From: Lysobacter spongiicola DSM 21749
GTDB taxonomy: Bacteria; Pseudomonadota; Gammaproteobacteria; Xanthomonadales; Xanthomonadaceae
Assembly: GCF_900167055.1 (NCBI RefSeq)
Contig: NZ_FUXP01000004.1
Span: 124,001-188,000, forward strand
Length of the DNA stretch: 64,000 bases
Reading direction: 5' to 3'
Shown: in pieces, positions 17,750 through 27,097 of the stretch
Numbering within the stretch: position 1 is the stretch's first letter
Layout of the letters: each line of letters begins with the position of its first letter
Notes under the pieces: model-generated
The model's input: the letters and a program-made list of their open reading frames with translations, nothing else
Database searches by the model: none
What the model was told of the DNA's origin: nothing
Translations under genes and position numbers: made by a program

Positions 17750-18673
17750 TCAGCTGAGCGCGGCGAGGCAGTCGACACCGCGTTCGCAGTGCACGAAATT
17801 GACCACCACGCCGTGCGCAGTGAGTACGGTGGCGAACTGGCGTTGCCGCGCTTCGAAGTGCTGGTGCAGCCGGTGCAGTTTTTCGCGCGTGGCGGGGTCA
17901 TCCCCGGCCACTCCGCCGGCGTGGCGTGACTGCCATGCCGAGGGGGAAAACAACGCGATGCGCGCTTCGCCGCCCGCGTAGTGCACCAGCGGCTCGGGTA
18001 CCTGGTCCAGCCAGGCTTCACCCGTGGGTTCGAGCAGGGCGGTTTCCAGTACCGGCCACAGCGGCCCCATCCCCGCATGGTCGTACTGCATCGCAATCAT
18101 GGCGAGCAGGTCGTGCAGGGTCAGGTAGCGCGCGTGCTCGACCCGCAGGCCGAATGCCTCCTGGGCCGCCAGCGCGGTGTCGGCGCCGGCCATGCCGGTT
18201 TCGATCAGGTCGCGTTCGAACAGCTCGGCCACGGCGGCGACATCCTCCGGCCGGCCGTTGAGCACGAAGGGCACCAGCCGTAGCGGGCCGCCGACATATT
18301 CCGGGGACGGGGTGAGCGCACCCGGCAGGCGATCCTCGTGGCTGCCGAAGGCGATGATGCGTCCCTGCCCGGGCGTGGTTCCGTCGCGAGGCGCCCGCGC
18401 CGCCAGCTGGTCGAGCTCGCGATGCAATGGCCAGCCCGGGCGGAGCAGTTCGATCGGATCGTAGTGCGCGCCGACGGTCGTCAGGTCAAGGCGTGCCGCG
18501 TCCGGCGCGAAGCCGCCGAGGTCGCGCGCAACCAGCGCCGCCAGTTCGCCCGCTGCCGCCTGCGGCAGGCGGTCGCGGGCGACGGGTGCGCTGCCGGAAA
18601 GCTCGAGGGCCAGTGCCCCCAGCACCTGGGCGGGGACGGCGGCGGAAGCGGTGGGCGAAGCAGGGTTCGGCAT
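17750..18673 (-). CDS. Conserved-looking protein of unknown function
   Basis: A 307-residue soluble protein I cannot place in a family. It has an Ala/Pro-rich start (MPNPASPTASAAVPAQVLGA), no signal peptide and no membrane segment, a GSHEDRLPG turn, several conserved-looking aromatic segments (MIAMQYDHAGMGPLWPVLE, IALFSPSAWQSRHAG) and a C-terminal VVVNFVHCERGVDCLAAL with two Cys. Codon use is like its neighbours, so it is a resident gene. It converges with the acetyltransferase gene and diverges from the thiolase gene. Confidence 0.8.
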   Translation of the reverse strand: MPNPASPTASAAVPAQVLGALALELSGSAPVARDRLPQAAAGELAALVARDLGGFAPDAARLDLTTVGAHYDPIELLRPGWPLHRELDQLAARAPRDGTTPGQGRIIAFGSHEDRLPGALTPSPEYVGGPLRLVPFVLNGRPEDVAAVAELFERDLIETGMAGADTALAAQEAFGLRVEHARYLTLHDLLAMIAMQYDHAGMGPLWPVLETALLEPTGEAWLDQVPEPLVHYAGGEARIALFSPSAWQSRHAGGVAGDDPATREKLHRLHQHFEARQRQFATVLTAHGVVVNFVHCERGVDCLAALS

Positions 18674-18702
18674 CGGTCGTCCGGAGGAAAGTACGCAGGC
18701 GT

Positions 18703-18731
18703 TTGGTAGCTTCCGGGTGCGGAGCTACACT
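18703..18731 (+). promoter_or_regulatory. Candidate sigma-70 promoter of the thiolase gene
   Basis: TTGGTA (18703-18708) and TACACT (18726-18731) are separated by 17 bases; each matches four of six consensus positions. It lies about 90 bases before the thiolase ATG in the divergent gap. Confidence 0.4.
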
Positions 18732-18821
18732 GCATCCATTATGCCCGCAGCAGCCCGGCGGGCTTCCTGCACGCCACGCATTCCGGCCCCCGGGCCGCCA
18801 TGCGCAGACCGAGGTGATCCG

Positions 18822-20099
18822 ATGCGACCTGTCCGTCCCGTTGCCGTGCTTGGCGGAGTCCGTATTCCGTTCTGCAGGCAGAACACCGCCTATGCGGATG
18901 TCGGCAACCTGGGGATGTCGGTGCGCACGCTCGGGGCGCTGGTCGAAAAATACGGCCTGCACGGCCAGCAACTGGGCGAAGTGGCGATGGGTGCGGTGAT
19001 CAAGCACTCCAGCGACTGGAACCTCGGCCGCGAGGCGGCGCTGTCGTCGGGCCTGTCGGCGCTGACACCCGGCATCACCCTGCAGCGTGCCTGCGGGACC
19101 TCGCTGGATTCGATCATCACGGTCGGCAACAAGATCGCCACCGGCCAGATCGAAGCCGGCATCGGCGGCGGTTCCGACTCCACCTCCGACGTGCCGATCG
19201 TCTACGGCAAGGTGCTCCGGCGCCGCCTGCTGGCCGCGGCCGCCGCCAGGGGGTTCAAGGAAAAGCTGGCGCAGTTCCGCGGCTTCTCCTTCGGCGAGCT
19301 GAAGCCCGAGTTCCCGGGCGTCGCCGAGCCGCGTACCGGCAAGTCGATGGGCGAGCACTGCGAGGACATGGCCAAGGAATGGAACATCTCCCGCGATTCC
19401 CAGGACGAATGGGCGCTGTCGTCCCACCAGAAGCTCGCCGCCGCCTACGAGCGCGGTTTCTTCGATGACCTCGTGGTCAGCTTCCGCGGTGTCTCGCGGG
19501 ACAACAACCTGCGCCCCGACAGCAGCCTGGAGAAGATGGCGACGCTGAAGCCGGCGTTCGACCGAAGCTCGGGCCGCGGCACGCTGACGGCGGCCAACTC
19601 CACCCCACTCACCGACGGCGCGGCCGCCTGCCTGCTGGCCTCCGACGAATGGGCGCAGGCACATGGCCACGAGGTGCTGTGCCACCTGCGCGATTCTCAG
19701 TCCGCCGCGGTCGACTTCGTGCATGGCGAGGGGCTGCTGATGGCGCCGACCGTGGCGGTGCCGCAGATGCTGGCGCGCAACGGACTGTCGCTGCAGGACT
19801 TCGACTTCTACGAGATCCACGAAGCCTTCGCCGCGCAGGTGCTGTGCACGCTGCGGGCGTGGGAGAGCGAGGAATACTGCCGCAACCGCCTCGGCCTCGC
19901 GGCGCCGCTGGGTCGCATCGATCCGGCGAAGATCAACCCCAATGGCTCCTCGCTGGCGACCGGCCATCCGTTCGCGGCGACCGGTGCACGCATCATCGCC
20001 ACCGCGGCCAAGGAGCTGAAGGCGCGCGGCGGCGGTCGTTGCCTGGTGTCGATCTGCACCGCCGGCGGCATGGGCGTGGTCGCGATCTTGGAGCGCTGA
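18822..20099 (+). CDS. fadI: Acetyl-CoA C-acyltransferase (thiolase, FadI-like)
   Basis: A 425-residue thiolase. The acylated Cys lies in QRACGTSLDS (residue 91), GGGSDSTSDVP follows, and the C-terminal catalytic pair is in NPNGSSLATGHPFAATGAR (His) and CTAGGMGV (Cys). Length and the opening RPVAVLGGVRIPFCR fit the FadI/mitochondrial trifunctional beta branch, which cleaves 3-ketoacyl-CoA in fatty-acid beta-oxidation. No fadJ partner lies within the window, so it may instead act alone. The ATG at 18822 has GAGGTG five bases before it; earlier in-frame codons are unlike the family. Confidence 0.9.
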   Translation: MRPVRPVAVLGGVRIPFCRQNTAYADVGNLGMSVRTLGALVEKYGLHGQQLGEVAMGAVIKHSSDWNLGREAALSSGLSALTPGITLQRACGTSLDSIITVGNKIATGQIEAGIGGGSDSTSDVPIVYGKVLRRRLLAAAAARGFKEKLAQFRGFSFGELKPEFPGVAEPRTGKSMGEHCEDMAKEWNISRDSQDEWALSSHQKLAAAYERGFFDDLVVSFRGVSRDNNLRPDSSLEKMATLKPAFDRSSGRGTLTAANSTPLTDGAAACLLASDEWAQAHGHEVLCHLRDSQSAAVDFVHGEGLLMAPTVAVPQMLARNGLSLQDFDFYEIHEAFAAQVLCTLRAWESEEYCRNRLGLAAPLGRIDPAKINPNGSSLATGHPFAATGARIIATAAKELKARGGGRCLVSICTAGGMGVVAILER

Positions 20100-20113
20100 C
20101 CGCGAGGGTTGCG

Positions 20114-20144
20114 TGCACCGCCGGACCGTCCGTCCGGCGGTGCA
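20114..20144. terminator. Strong hairpin between convergent fadI and hemY
   Basis: Perfect 13-bp arms (TGCACCGCCGGAC at 20114-20126 and its complement at 20132-20144) flank a five-base loop. It lies between two convergent stop codons, so a bidirectional transcription-stop role is likely, although no T-run follows on either strand. Confidence 0.6.
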
Positions 20145-20156
20145 GCGCCTGACCCG

Positions 20157-21422
20157 TCATTCGCGCAGGCGTGGCATCCCGTGCTCGTCGCGTTCCTCGG
20201 TGACCGCTTCGTCGTAGATGCGCGAGCGCATGTCGCGCCCCGGGAGTTCGGTCACCGGCTCTCCACGGCTGGCCCGCAGGGCGTTGCCGTAGCACAGCCG
20301 CGCGCGCGGCTCGTCGCCGCCCTGCGCGAATCCGTGGCCCAGCTCTTCCCACGCTTCGGCGTTGGCGCCCTGAGCCAGCGCGCGGTGCAGGTAAGCCTCG
20401 GCCTGCGGCCACTGTCCCTTGGCGCGGTGCAGCCGGGCCAGGGTCAGCAACAGGCCCGGACTGGCGGGGTGGGCGTCCAGCCAACCTTCCGCACGCTCCA
20501 GCCGCGCGTCGATCCGGCCGATCTGCAGCCGGCCATACAGCGTGGCGAGCGATTCGTCCCAGCGTTCGTCCAGCGCGGTTTCCACGCTGCGGGCCGCGGC
20601 TTCTTCCCAGCGCAACGCCGCGGCACGTTCGGCGTAGGCGGCCACGGCGACCGGGTCGGTCCGCAGCGGTGCCGGCAACGATTCCCAGCGGTCGGCGAGC
20701 ACGTTGGCGTCGGCGGCCTCGCGCAGGCCGGCCTGCGCCCAGTCACGTTCCAGTGCATCCAGGCGCGCCGGTGGCAACGCCTGCTGCTGGCGCATCGGCC
20801 CGAGCAGGGCATAGGCGTCGCCGGCACGGTCGAGGGCGGCCAGTGCGTGCGCACGCAGCGCCAGTCCACGCGGCGGCAACGGCTGCACGTTCGGTGCGTC
20901 CAGCAAGGCGAGGGCTTCGGCGGGCTTGCCGGCAGCGAGCGCGAGCTCGGCCGATACCACCGCGCGGCTGGCCGGGTGCGTCCCGCCCAGGGTGTCCAGG
21001 TACTGGTGGGCCTGCGCAGCGTCACCGCGGGAGGCCGCGGCGCGGGCGGCACCGAGGCTCGCCAGCTTCGCCACGCCGTCGGATTCCGGATCGGGCGCGC
21101 GGGCGGTTTCGCCGAGCAGCTTTTCCGCACGCGTCCAATGGCCGAGCTCAAGCGCGTCGAGGCCGTCGACGAAGCGCGCCCTGGCGGCACGCTCACGCCT
21201 GCGCCGCAGCGTCTGGAACGGCAGGGTGAACATCTTCCATACCAGCCACAGTGCGAGCAGCGCGCCCAGCCCGATCAGCACCGCCGCCGCCAGGGTGGTG
21301 GTGTAATCCATGCCGCGGTAGCGCACCAGCACGTAGCCGGGGTCCTGCACCAGCAGTTGCGCCACCAGCGCGCCGACCAGGGCCAGCACAATCCAGAACA
21401 ACAGGTTTCGGAACAGGTTCAT
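20157..21422 (-). CDS. hemY: HemY protein (TPR membrane protein of the heme operon)
   Basis: A 421-residue inner-membrane protein. Two N-terminal transmembrane helices (LFWIVLALVGALVAQLLV and LAAAVLIGLGALLALWLVW) are followed by TPR-like helical repeats, the HemY_N/TPR plan. Despite its name this proteobacterial HemY is not protoporphyrinogen oxidase; its place next to hemX and hemD suggests a role in late porphyrin handling. It overlaps hemX by four bases (start codon inside the hemX end). Confidence 0.92.
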   Translation of the reverse strand: MNLFRNLLFWIVLALVGALVAQLLVQDPGYVLVRYRGMDYTTTLAAAVLIGLGALLALWLVWKMFTLPFQTLRRRRERAARARFVDGLDALELGHWTRAEKLLGETARAPDPESDGVAKLASLGAARAAASRGDAAQAHQYLDTLGGTHPASRAVVSAELALAAGKPAEALALLDAPNVQPLPPRGLALRAHALAALDRAGDAYALLGPMRQQQALPPARLDALERDWAQAGLREAADANVLADRWESLPAPLRTDPVAVAAYAERAAALRWEEAAARSVETALDERWDESLATLYGRLQIGRIDARLERAEGWLDAHPASPGLLLTLARLHRAKGQWPQAEAYLHRALAQGANAEAWEELGHGFAQGGDEPRARLCYGNALRASRGEPVTELPGRDMRSRIYDEAVTEERDEHGMPRLRE

Positions 21423-22408
21423 TCAACGGACTCCTTGCCGGGCGCACGCATCTGGCGCAACTGGGCGAGTGTGGTGCCGAGGGTCGGAACCGAAAGTGAA
21501 AGCGGCATCGCTTCGATCGCGCGCAGTTCCTCCAACCCGGCCTGTACCGAGGCGCCATCGCCTCCCAGGCGCTCGAGCCAGCCGCGTGCGCGCCGCAATG
21601 CGGTGTGCCAGCCGGCCGCGTCGCGGCGCTCGGCCGCGGCGCGTGCCAGGCTGAGCTCCAGCTGGAGTGCCGCGCGCGCGGCGGTGACGTCGGCCGGCTG
21701 TACCGCGACGCTGTCGCTGCTCGACTGCACCTCCACGATCCCGCCGAAGGCCCGCTGCCACCAGGGACGCGTGGGCGCTGGCGCCGGCGCGCCGGTGCGT
21801 GCCCGGTCAAGCGATTGCTCGAAGCGCTCCAGGCGCAGGAGCGCTGCTTCGCGCGGATCCTCGCCCAGTGCTTCCAGCGCCGCCCTCTCCTGTTGCAGCG
21901 TCTGGCGCACGCTCAGGTAGGCAGGGTCATCGACGCCCTCCAACACGCCGCCGGCCAGCGCGTAAGCGCGGCGCGCGCCCTCCAGGTCACCGGCCAGCTG
22001 CAGGCGGCGCTGGCCCATCACCAGCAGGAGTTCGGCCTCGTCCAGACGCAGGGCCTGGGCCCCATGCCGGTCCGGGTCCGCGAAACGCGCGAAGCTGTCT
22101 TCGATGATCGCCGAACGCTGTCCCAGCCCGAGCAGCTCGTCGCGCAGGATGCGGTTGGTGGCGTCGGCCTGCTGCAGGCGTTGTGCCTGCGCGCGGTGGT
22201 CGTCCTTGATCGCGTCGATACGCGCGGCCATTGCGTCCAGGCGCAGCTCCGTGGGGTCGGCCGCAAGCTCGCGTGCCTGGCGCGCCTGCCATGCCTGCCA
22301 CGCCGACCAACCCGCCGCGGCCGCGGCCCCGAGCAGGACGAGTGCCAGCAGCCACGGCAGCCAGGAGCCGCGTCGGCGGGGAGACGGATCGTCGGGGCTG
22401 GTGGACAC
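21419..22408 (-). CDS. hemX: HemX-like membrane protein
   Basis: A 329-residue protein with a Pro/Arg-rich cytoplasmic start, a single transmembrane helix (WLPWLLALVLLGAAAAAGWSA) and a long helical coiled-coil-like periplasmic part (LRLDAMAARIDAIKDDH, DELLGLGQRSAIIEDSFARF). This is the HemX family plan, often mis-named uroporphyrinogen-III methyltransferase; no methyltransferase motif is present. It lies between hemD and hemY, with a four-base overlap into hemY, in the order known from E. coli. Confidence 0.9.
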   Translation of the reverse strand: MSTSPDDPSPRRRGSWLPWLLALVLLGAAAAAGWSAWQAWQARQARELAADPTELRLDAMAARIDAIKDDHRAQAQRLQQADATNRILRDELLGLGQRSAIIEDSFARFADPDRHGAQALRLDEAELLLVMGQRRLQLAGDLEGARRAYALAGGVLEGVDDPAYLSVRQTLQQERAALEALGEDPREAALLRLERFEQSLDRARTGAPAPAPTRPWWQRAFGGIVEVQSSSDSVAVQPADVTAARAALQLELSLARAAAERRDAAGWHTALRRARGWLERLGGDGASVQAGLEELRAIEAMPLSLSVPTLGTTLAQLRQMRAPGKESVE

Positions 22409-22441
22409 GGCGCGGCACGAAGGGTGTGGGGACCCGCCATG

Positions 22442-23236
22442 CTAACGGATGCCGCGGTCTCCGGCGGCCGTGCCGAGGATCCTCGCGGCCGCACGCGCGA
22501 GATCCGCCGGGCGGGCGCTGTCGGCGATCGTCGTCTTCGGGAAACCGGACGCGCGGGTCAGCTCGCCCAGACGTTCGCTGGCGGCCACCACGTGCAGGCG
22601 CTGCAGGCGCTCCGCGATGTCGGCCGGCACCGCGGCAAGCAGCCGCTGCAGCGCTTCGCCGCTGGAGACCGCCAGCACTGCCGGGGCATCGAGCGTCCGC
22701 AGCTTCGCCAGCGTGCGGGCCGTGACCGGCACCGGCTCGCGTCGGTACACGTCTGCGCGGATGATCGTCGCGCCGCGCTGCGCGAGCGCCGGCGCGAGCA
22801 TGCCGCGTCCGCCGGGGGCGGTGACCAGCCCCACCGCCAAACCGTCCAGCTGCTGGAGCGCGGGCAGGTCGAGCAGGCCCTCGCTGTCCATGCGCCGCGG
22901 CGCGGCGACGTCGACCACGCCCGCTTTCCGCAAGGCGGCCGCCGTTCCACTCCCTACGGCCAACCAGTGCTGGCCAGCGGCCGCGCGTAATGGCAGGAGC
23001 GCGGCCGCGGCGCGTACCGCTGCCGGGCTGGTGAACAGCACCCGTGGCGCGGCCAGGGCCCGTCGCAACACATCGCGCACCCCATCGCCCCCGAGCATCT
23101 CCAGCCGCCACGGAGCCGCGCCAACCACCCGGCCGCCGAAGCGTTCGACCGCGCTGCGCAATGGGCCGTGCTCACCCTGCGGGCGCAGCGAGATCACGTA
23201 CCATGCGGGCGCCCGCGCGTGCTTGTCTTCCGGCAT
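22442..23236 (-). CDS. hemD: Uroporphyrinogen-III synthase HemD
   Basis: A 264-residue HemD, the enzyme that closes hydroxymethylbilane into uroporphyrinogen III for heme and siroheme. The sequence is divergent, as usual for the family, but shows LFTSPAAVRAAAALL, LAVGSGTAAALRKAG, the YRREPVP turn between domains and the AVLAVSSGEALQRLL segment. The ATG at 23236 (MPEDKHARAPAWYVISLRP) is chosen because the more upstream in-frame codons read as noncoding. hemC is not in the window. hemX starts 33 bases past its stop. Confidence 0.88.
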   Translation of the reverse strand: MPEDKHARAPAWYVISLRPQGEHGPLRSAVERFGGRVVGAAPWRLEMLGGDGVRDVLRRALAAPRVLFTSPAAVRAAAALLPLRAAAGQHWLAVGSGTAAALRKAGVVDVAAPRRMDSEGLLDLPALQQLDGLAVGLVTAPGGRGMLAPALAQRGATIIRADVYRREPVPVTARTLAKLRTLDAPAVLAVSSGEALQRLLAAVPADIAERLQRLHVVAASERLGELTRASGFPKTTIADSARPADLARAAARILGTAAGDRGIR

Positions 23237-23309
23237 CGCCCCAGCATACCGGCGCCGCGCCATCGCGGGCCGGTCGCATCCCTTCCCCCGCTCCGGATCC
23301 GCCTCCTCC

Positions 23310-23765
23310 ATGCCCCATGCCGACGCGCTGCAACGCCTCCTCCACCATTACCAGTCGATGCCCCCGGTGGCCTCGATGGGCATCGCCATCGCCGGATACG
23401 ACGGCCAGGCCCTGCGCCTGACCGCGCCGCTGGACCGCCACGTCAACGACAAGGGCTGCGCGTTCGGCGGCAGCCTCGCATCGATCATGACGCTCGCCTG
23501 TTGGGGCCTGGTGTCGCTGCAGGTCGAGGCAGCCGGCATCGAGGCGGACGTCTTCGTCGCCGACAGCCAGGTCCGTTACCTCGCCCCGCTGTTCGGGGAC
23601 CTCGAGGCGATCGCGCGCCTGGGCGGCGATTCCACTTGGCCCGGCTTCGTCGCCACCCTGCGCCAGCGCGGCCGGGCGAGGGCGCACCTGACCGCCACCG
23701 TGCCGCTGGCAGACGGACGCGTGGCCACCGACTTCACCGCCCGCTTCGTCGCGATCGCCAAATAG
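23310..23765 (+). CDS. YiiD-type hotdog thioesterase
   Basis: A 151-residue protein with the fold of the YiiD C-terminal thioesterase domain: a starting helix (ALQRLLHHYQSMPPVASMG), LDRHVNDKGCAFGGSLASIM with the conserved Asn-Asp-Lys-Gly and Gly-Gly-Ser steps, and DSQVRYLAPLFGD. Its acyl substrate is unknown. The ATG at 23310 gives a family-length protein. It is divergent from hemD with 73 bases between them. Confidence 0.85.
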   Translation: MPHADALQRLLHHYQSMPPVASMGIAIAGYDGQALRLTAPLDRHVNDKGCAFGGSLASIMTLACWGLVSLQVEAAGIEADVFVADSQVRYLAPLFGDLEAIARLGGDSTWPGFVATLRQRGRARAHLTATVPLADGRVATDFTARFVAIAK

Positions 23766-23812
23766 CGGCAAAGCCTCGTTAGGATGTGCCCCTTCCTTCA
23801 ACGGGATATCCC

Positions 23813-24226
23813 ATGCGCCTGCTGACCGTTCTTCTGGTGACCTGCCTCGGCCTCCTGGCCGGGTGTGCAAGCTCGCCTTCTGCGACCGACGCGCTGGACG
23901 AATCGCAGTACGCGTGGTCGGGCGCAATCCGGTGGGGTGACTTCGAGGGGGCGGAGAGCCTGGTGGATCCGGATGTGAGGACGGAGCAGGTCGTCACCGA
24001 TCTGGAGATGAAGCGTTACGAGCAGATCCAGGTGTCGTACTACCGGACCGGGGGATCCAGTCGCAATGTCGACGCTGGCACCGCCGTGCGCGACGTGGAA
24101 ATCGGCGTCATCAACCGCCATACGATGGCTGAGCGCGTGGTGAAGTACCGCGAGCAATGGCGTTGGGACGAAGAAGCCGGCATCTGGTGGAACACCAGCG
24201 GCCTGCCCGACCTGTGGGCGGAATAG
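23813..24226 (+). CDS. Small lipoprotein, unknown
   Basis: A 137-residue predicted lipoprotein. The signal MRLLTVLLVTCLGLLAGC ends in lipobox LAGC, so Cys 18 would be lipidated. The mature part is a short alpha/beta domain (AWSGAIRWGDFEGAESLVDP, VVKYREQWRWDEEAGIWW) resembling small SnoaL/NTF2-like lipoproteins, but no firm family match can be claimed. Starts at the second in-frame ATG because the first lacks a signal. Confidence 0.8.
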   Translation: MRLLTVLLVTCLGLLAGCASSPSATDALDESQYAWSGAIRWGDFEGAESLVDPDVRTEQVVTDLEMKRYEQIQVSYYRTGGSSRNVDAGTAVRDVEIGVINRHTMAERVVKYREQWRWDEEAGIWWNTSGLPDLWAE

Positions 24227-24316
24227 GTCTGCCGCGCCACCGCCCGGAACGGCGTTCTTTGCACCGCCCGCGGGGGTGGGCGACAATCGCCGCCCCGTTG
24301 CCCTCGCCGTGATCAC

Positions 24317-24754
24317 GTGACCGTCCAAGAACTGCTGGCCTTCGCCGGCCGCCATCCCTATCTGTCGCTGGCGCTGGTCGGCCTCACCGTGGCACTGGTC
24401 TATACCGAGCTGGCCCGTGTCTTCCGTGGCTACAAGGGGCTGCGCCCCGCGGAGCTCACGGCGCTGATCAACCGCGAGAACGCGCTGGTCATCGACATGT
24501 CCCCGAGCACCGACTACGCCAAGGGCCACATCGCCGGCAGCAAGTCGGTGCTGCCCAGCCAGTTCGACCCGGAGAGCAAGTCACTGGCGGCCGCCAAGGC
24601 GCTGCCGGTGGTGGTGGTCTGCCGTACCGGCATGACCGCCGGCGGGGCCGCCAAGCGGCTGAAGAAGGCCGGTTTCGAGCAGGTCTACGTGCTCGAAGGC
24701 GGCATCCAGGCCTGGCAGCAGGCCGACCTGCCCCTGGTCAAGGGCCGCAACTGA
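24317..24754 (+). CDS. yibN: Membrane-anchored rhodanese-like protein (YibN)
   Basis: A 145-residue protein starting at GTG, with one N-terminal transmembrane helix (YLSLALVGLTVALVYTEL) and a rhodanese domain. The active-site loop is VCRTGMTAG with the catalytic Cys. HIAGSKSVLPSQF and VYVLEGGIQAWQQADLPL are typical. In E. coli yibN lies just before secB and gpsA, the same order as here, which supports the name. The sulfur acceptor is unknown. Confidence 0.9.
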   Translation: MTVQELLAFAGRHPYLSLALVGLTVALVYTELARVFRGYKGLRPAELTALINRENALVIDMSPSTDYAKGHIAGSKSVLPSQFDPESKSLAAAKALPVVVVCRTGMTAGGAAKRLKKAGFEQVYVLEGGIQAWQQADLPLVKGRN

Positions 24755-24819
24755 CCGTCCGGGCGCCGTCCGGCCGCGTGCCATAATTCCCTTTTTCCGC
24801 CATACGCTGGAGACATCCG

Positions 24820-25347
24820 ATGTCCGACGAAACCCCCAACGGCGCCGCGGCGCCGGCCGAAGCCGCCACCGATACGCCCCAGGGCCCGGCTTTCACCGTC
24901 GAGAAGATCTACGCCAAGGACGTCTCCTTCGAAGTACCGGGCGCCCCTGCCGTCTTCAACGAGCAGGCCCAGCCCCAGCTGCAGATGAACCTCAACCAGA
25001 GCGTGCAGCGCCTGGGCGACAACGCCTATGAAGTGGTGCTCACCCTGACCCTGACCTGCAACGCCAACGAGAAGCCGTTGTACGTGGTGGAAGTGAAGCA
25101 GGCCGGCGTGTTCGGCATCAGCGGTTTCGAGGCTGCCCAGCTGGACGCGATGCTCGGCACCCACTGCCCGAACGTGCTGTACCCGTATGCGCGCCAGCTG
25201 ATCAGCTCGCTGGTCCAGGCCGGTGGCTTCCCGCCGTTCTTCCTGCAGCCGATCAACTTCGAGGCGCTGTACGCCGAAGGCCTCCGCCAGCGTGCCGCCA
25301 AGCAGGCCGGCGACCTGAACACCGCCGAGACCGCGGGCAACGCCTGA
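24820..25347 (+). CDS. secB: Protein-export chaperone SecB
   Basis: A 175-residue SecB, the tetrameric cytoplasmic chaperone that keeps preproteins unfolded and hands them to SecA. Recognisable segments include [24 protein letters not shown]-type strand [15 protein letters not shown], and [18 protein letters not shown]- and C-terminal tails are longer than in E. coli (155), as usual in xanthomonads. A CATAAT sequence about 35 bases upstream may be a -10 element. gpsA starts seven bases past its stop. Confidence 0.96.
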   Translation: MSDETPNGAAAPAEAATDTPQGPAFTVEKIYAKDVSFEVPGAPAVFNEQAQPQLQMNLNQSVQRLGDNAYEVVLTLTLTCNANEKPLYVVEVKQAGVFGISGFEAAQLDAMLGTHCPNVLYPYARQLISSLVQAGGFPPFFLQPINFEALYAEGLRQRAAKQAGDLNTAETAGNA

Positions 25348-25353
25348 GTCCGC

Positions 25354-26394
25354 ATGCAGAACCGTCCGAGCGAGGGCGGCGCCCTGCGCGTCGCCGTACT
25401 GGGCGCGGGCTCATGGGGCACCGCGCTCGCTGCACTGATCGCGCGCCACGCACACCAGGTGGTGCTCTGGGGCCGTGACGCCGCCGGCGTGGCCGCCATC
25501 GACGGCGAGCACCGCAATCCGCGCTACCTGCCGGGCATCGCGCTGCCGGAGTCCCTGCGCGCAACCACGGACATGGCCGCCTCCCTTGCAGGGGCCGACC
25601 TGGTGCTGGTCGTGGTGCCGTCCCATGCCTTCGCCGAGACCCTCCAGGCCCTGGCGCCGCATCGGCCCGCGGCCGCCGGCGTGGCCTGGGCGAGCAAGGG
25701 CTTCGAGCCGGGCAGCGGGCGATTCCTCCACGAAGTCGCTGCCGAAGTACTCGGCGAGGACGTGCCGCTGGCGGTGGTGACAGGGCCTTCCTTCGCCAAG
25801 GAGGTCGCGCTGGGGCTGCCGACCGCGCTCACGGTGCATTCCGATCAGGCCACGTTCGCCGAAACGGTCGCGGGGGTCCTCCATGGCCCCAGCTTCCGCG
25901 CCTATACCGGTGATGACATGCTCGGGGCCGAGCTCGGCGGCGCGATGAAGAACGTGCTCGCCGTTGCCACCGGCGTCGCCGACGGCATGGACCTGGGACT
26001 GAATGCCCGGGCCGGGCTGATCACCCGCGGCCTGAACGAAATGCTGCGCCTCAACCGCGCGCTGGGCGGTGAGCCGGAAACGCTGATGGGCCTGGCCGGC
26101 CTCGGTGACCTGGTGCTGACCTGCACCGGTGACCTGTCGCGCAACCGGCGGTTGGGCCTGGCGCTGGGCCGCGGCCAGCCGATCGACGAAGCGATCAAGG
26201 CCATCGGCCAAGTGGTCGAATCGCTGCAGACCGCCGACGAGGTGATGCGCCTGGCGCGGCGCCACGATGTCGAGCTGCCCATCGCCGAAGCCGTCTACGC
26301 CGTGCTGCATGGGGAGATCACCCCGGCGGAGGGGCTGGCGCAACTCATGGCGCGCGAGCGAAAGGCGGAATATCCGACCGCGCTTTTCGGCTGA
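25354..26394 (+). CDS. gpsA: NAD(P)H-dependent glycerol-3-phosphate dehydrogenase GpsA
   Basis: A 346-residue GpsA, making sn-glycerol 3-phosphate for phospholipid synthesis from dihydroxyacetone phosphate. The dinucleotide-binding motif [10 protein letters not shown] begins near residue 15; [34 protein letters not shown] (catalytic Lys) and [11 protein letters not shown] are all present. The short spacing after secB suggests one transcript with secB, ending at the strong terminator 40 bases downstream. Confidence 0.97.
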   Translation: MQNRPSEGGALRVAVLGAGSWGTALAALIARHAHQVVLWGRDAAGVAAIDGEHRNPRYLPGIALPESLRATTDMAASLAGADLVLVVVPSHAFAETLQALAPHRPAAAGVAWASKGFEPGSGRFLHEVAAEVLGEDVPLAVVTGPSFAKEVALGLPTALTVHSDQATFAETVAGVLHGPSFRAYTGDDMLGAELGGAMKNVLAVATGVADGMDLGLNARAGLITRGLNEMLRLNRALGGEPETLMGLAGLGDLVLTCTGDLSRNRRLGLALGRGQPIDEAIKAIGQVVESLQTADEVMRLARRHDVELPIAEAVYAVLHGEITPAEGLAQLMARERKAEYPTALFG

Positions 26395-26427
26395 GTCCCC
26401 GCGACCGCAATACGCGCGACTGCCCAC

Positions 26428-26457
26428 AAAAAAACCCGGCCAATGCCGGGTTTTTTG
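26428..26457. terminator. Bidirectional rho-independent terminator
   Basis: An A-run, ACCCGGC, a CAAT loop, GCCGGGT and a T-run form a symmetric stem with U-tracts on both strands. It serves gpsA on the plus strand and the Ax21-like gene at 26476 on the minus strand. Confidence 0.92.
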
Positions 26458-26475
26458 TTGGGCGCGTTTGCTCGG

Positions 26476-27054
26476 TCAGAAGCTGGCGCGGACACCCACC
26501 ATGTACTTCGTGGTGTCGGCGTCTTCGACCAGCTCGCCGCTCTCGATCTCGGCGAAGATCCCCCAGGTGGGGTTGAACTTGAACTGCACGCCGACCAGGC
26601 CCGAGAGCGAGCCGTCCAGGTCCCCGCCATCGTTGTAGCTGGCCTTGACCCAGCCTTCGAGGTTGTCGCCGGCCATGCCGCGGAAGCCAGCGCTGACGCG
26701 GCCGCCGTCCAGCGTGGCCGAACCCAGGCCGCCGATCTCGATGTCGTGGCGCAGGTAGCCGATCTCGGCAATGAAGTCGGCGCGCTCGCCAACCGGGGTG
26801 TGCACGCCCAGGCCGAACTGGCCTTCTTCGAGCTCCACGTCGAAATCGTCGCCTTCCACCGAGGAGTAGCCGCCGAACAGGTACAGGCTCTGCGATACCG
26901 CGGCGGAGCCGCGCAGCTGGAAGCCGTCGCCGGTCTCGCCTTCCAGGTCCACGTGGGCATAGCCGGCCTCGACGTAGTTGTATGCGATGCCGTCGGCGTT
27001 GGCGGCGAAGGGCGCGATGGCCAGCAACAGGGCGGCAGCCAGTGACTTCTTCAT
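26476..27054 (-). CDS. Ax21-family outer-membrane beta-barrel protein, first copy
   Basis: A 192-residue exported protein with signal peptide MKKSLAAALLLAIAPFAANA and short amphipathic beta-strands ending in a C-terminal Phe, the plan of small outer-membrane barrels. IAYNYVEAGYAHVDLEG, LYLFGGYSSVEGDD and QFKFNPTWGIFAEIE align with the neighbouring Ax21 copy at 27223. Family members were once proposed as quorum or immune elicitors; an outer-membrane role is now the safer view. The start is the ATG at 27054 with AAGGAA upstream; a -35/-10 pair lies at 27098-27126. Confidence 0.85.
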   Translation of the reverse strand: MKKSLAAALLLAIAPFAANADGIAYNYVEAGYAHVDLEGETGDGFQLRGSAAVSQSLYLFGGYSSVEGDDFDVELEEGQFGLGVHTPVGERADFIAEIGYLRHDIEIGGLGSATLDGGRVSAGFRGMAGDNLEGWVKASYNDGGDLDGSLSGLVGVQFKFNPTWGIFAEIESGELVEDADTTKYMVGVRASF

Positions 27055-27097
27055 TCTCTTGGTTCCTTCCGTAATTGGGCCGCTGATGCGGCGGCGC

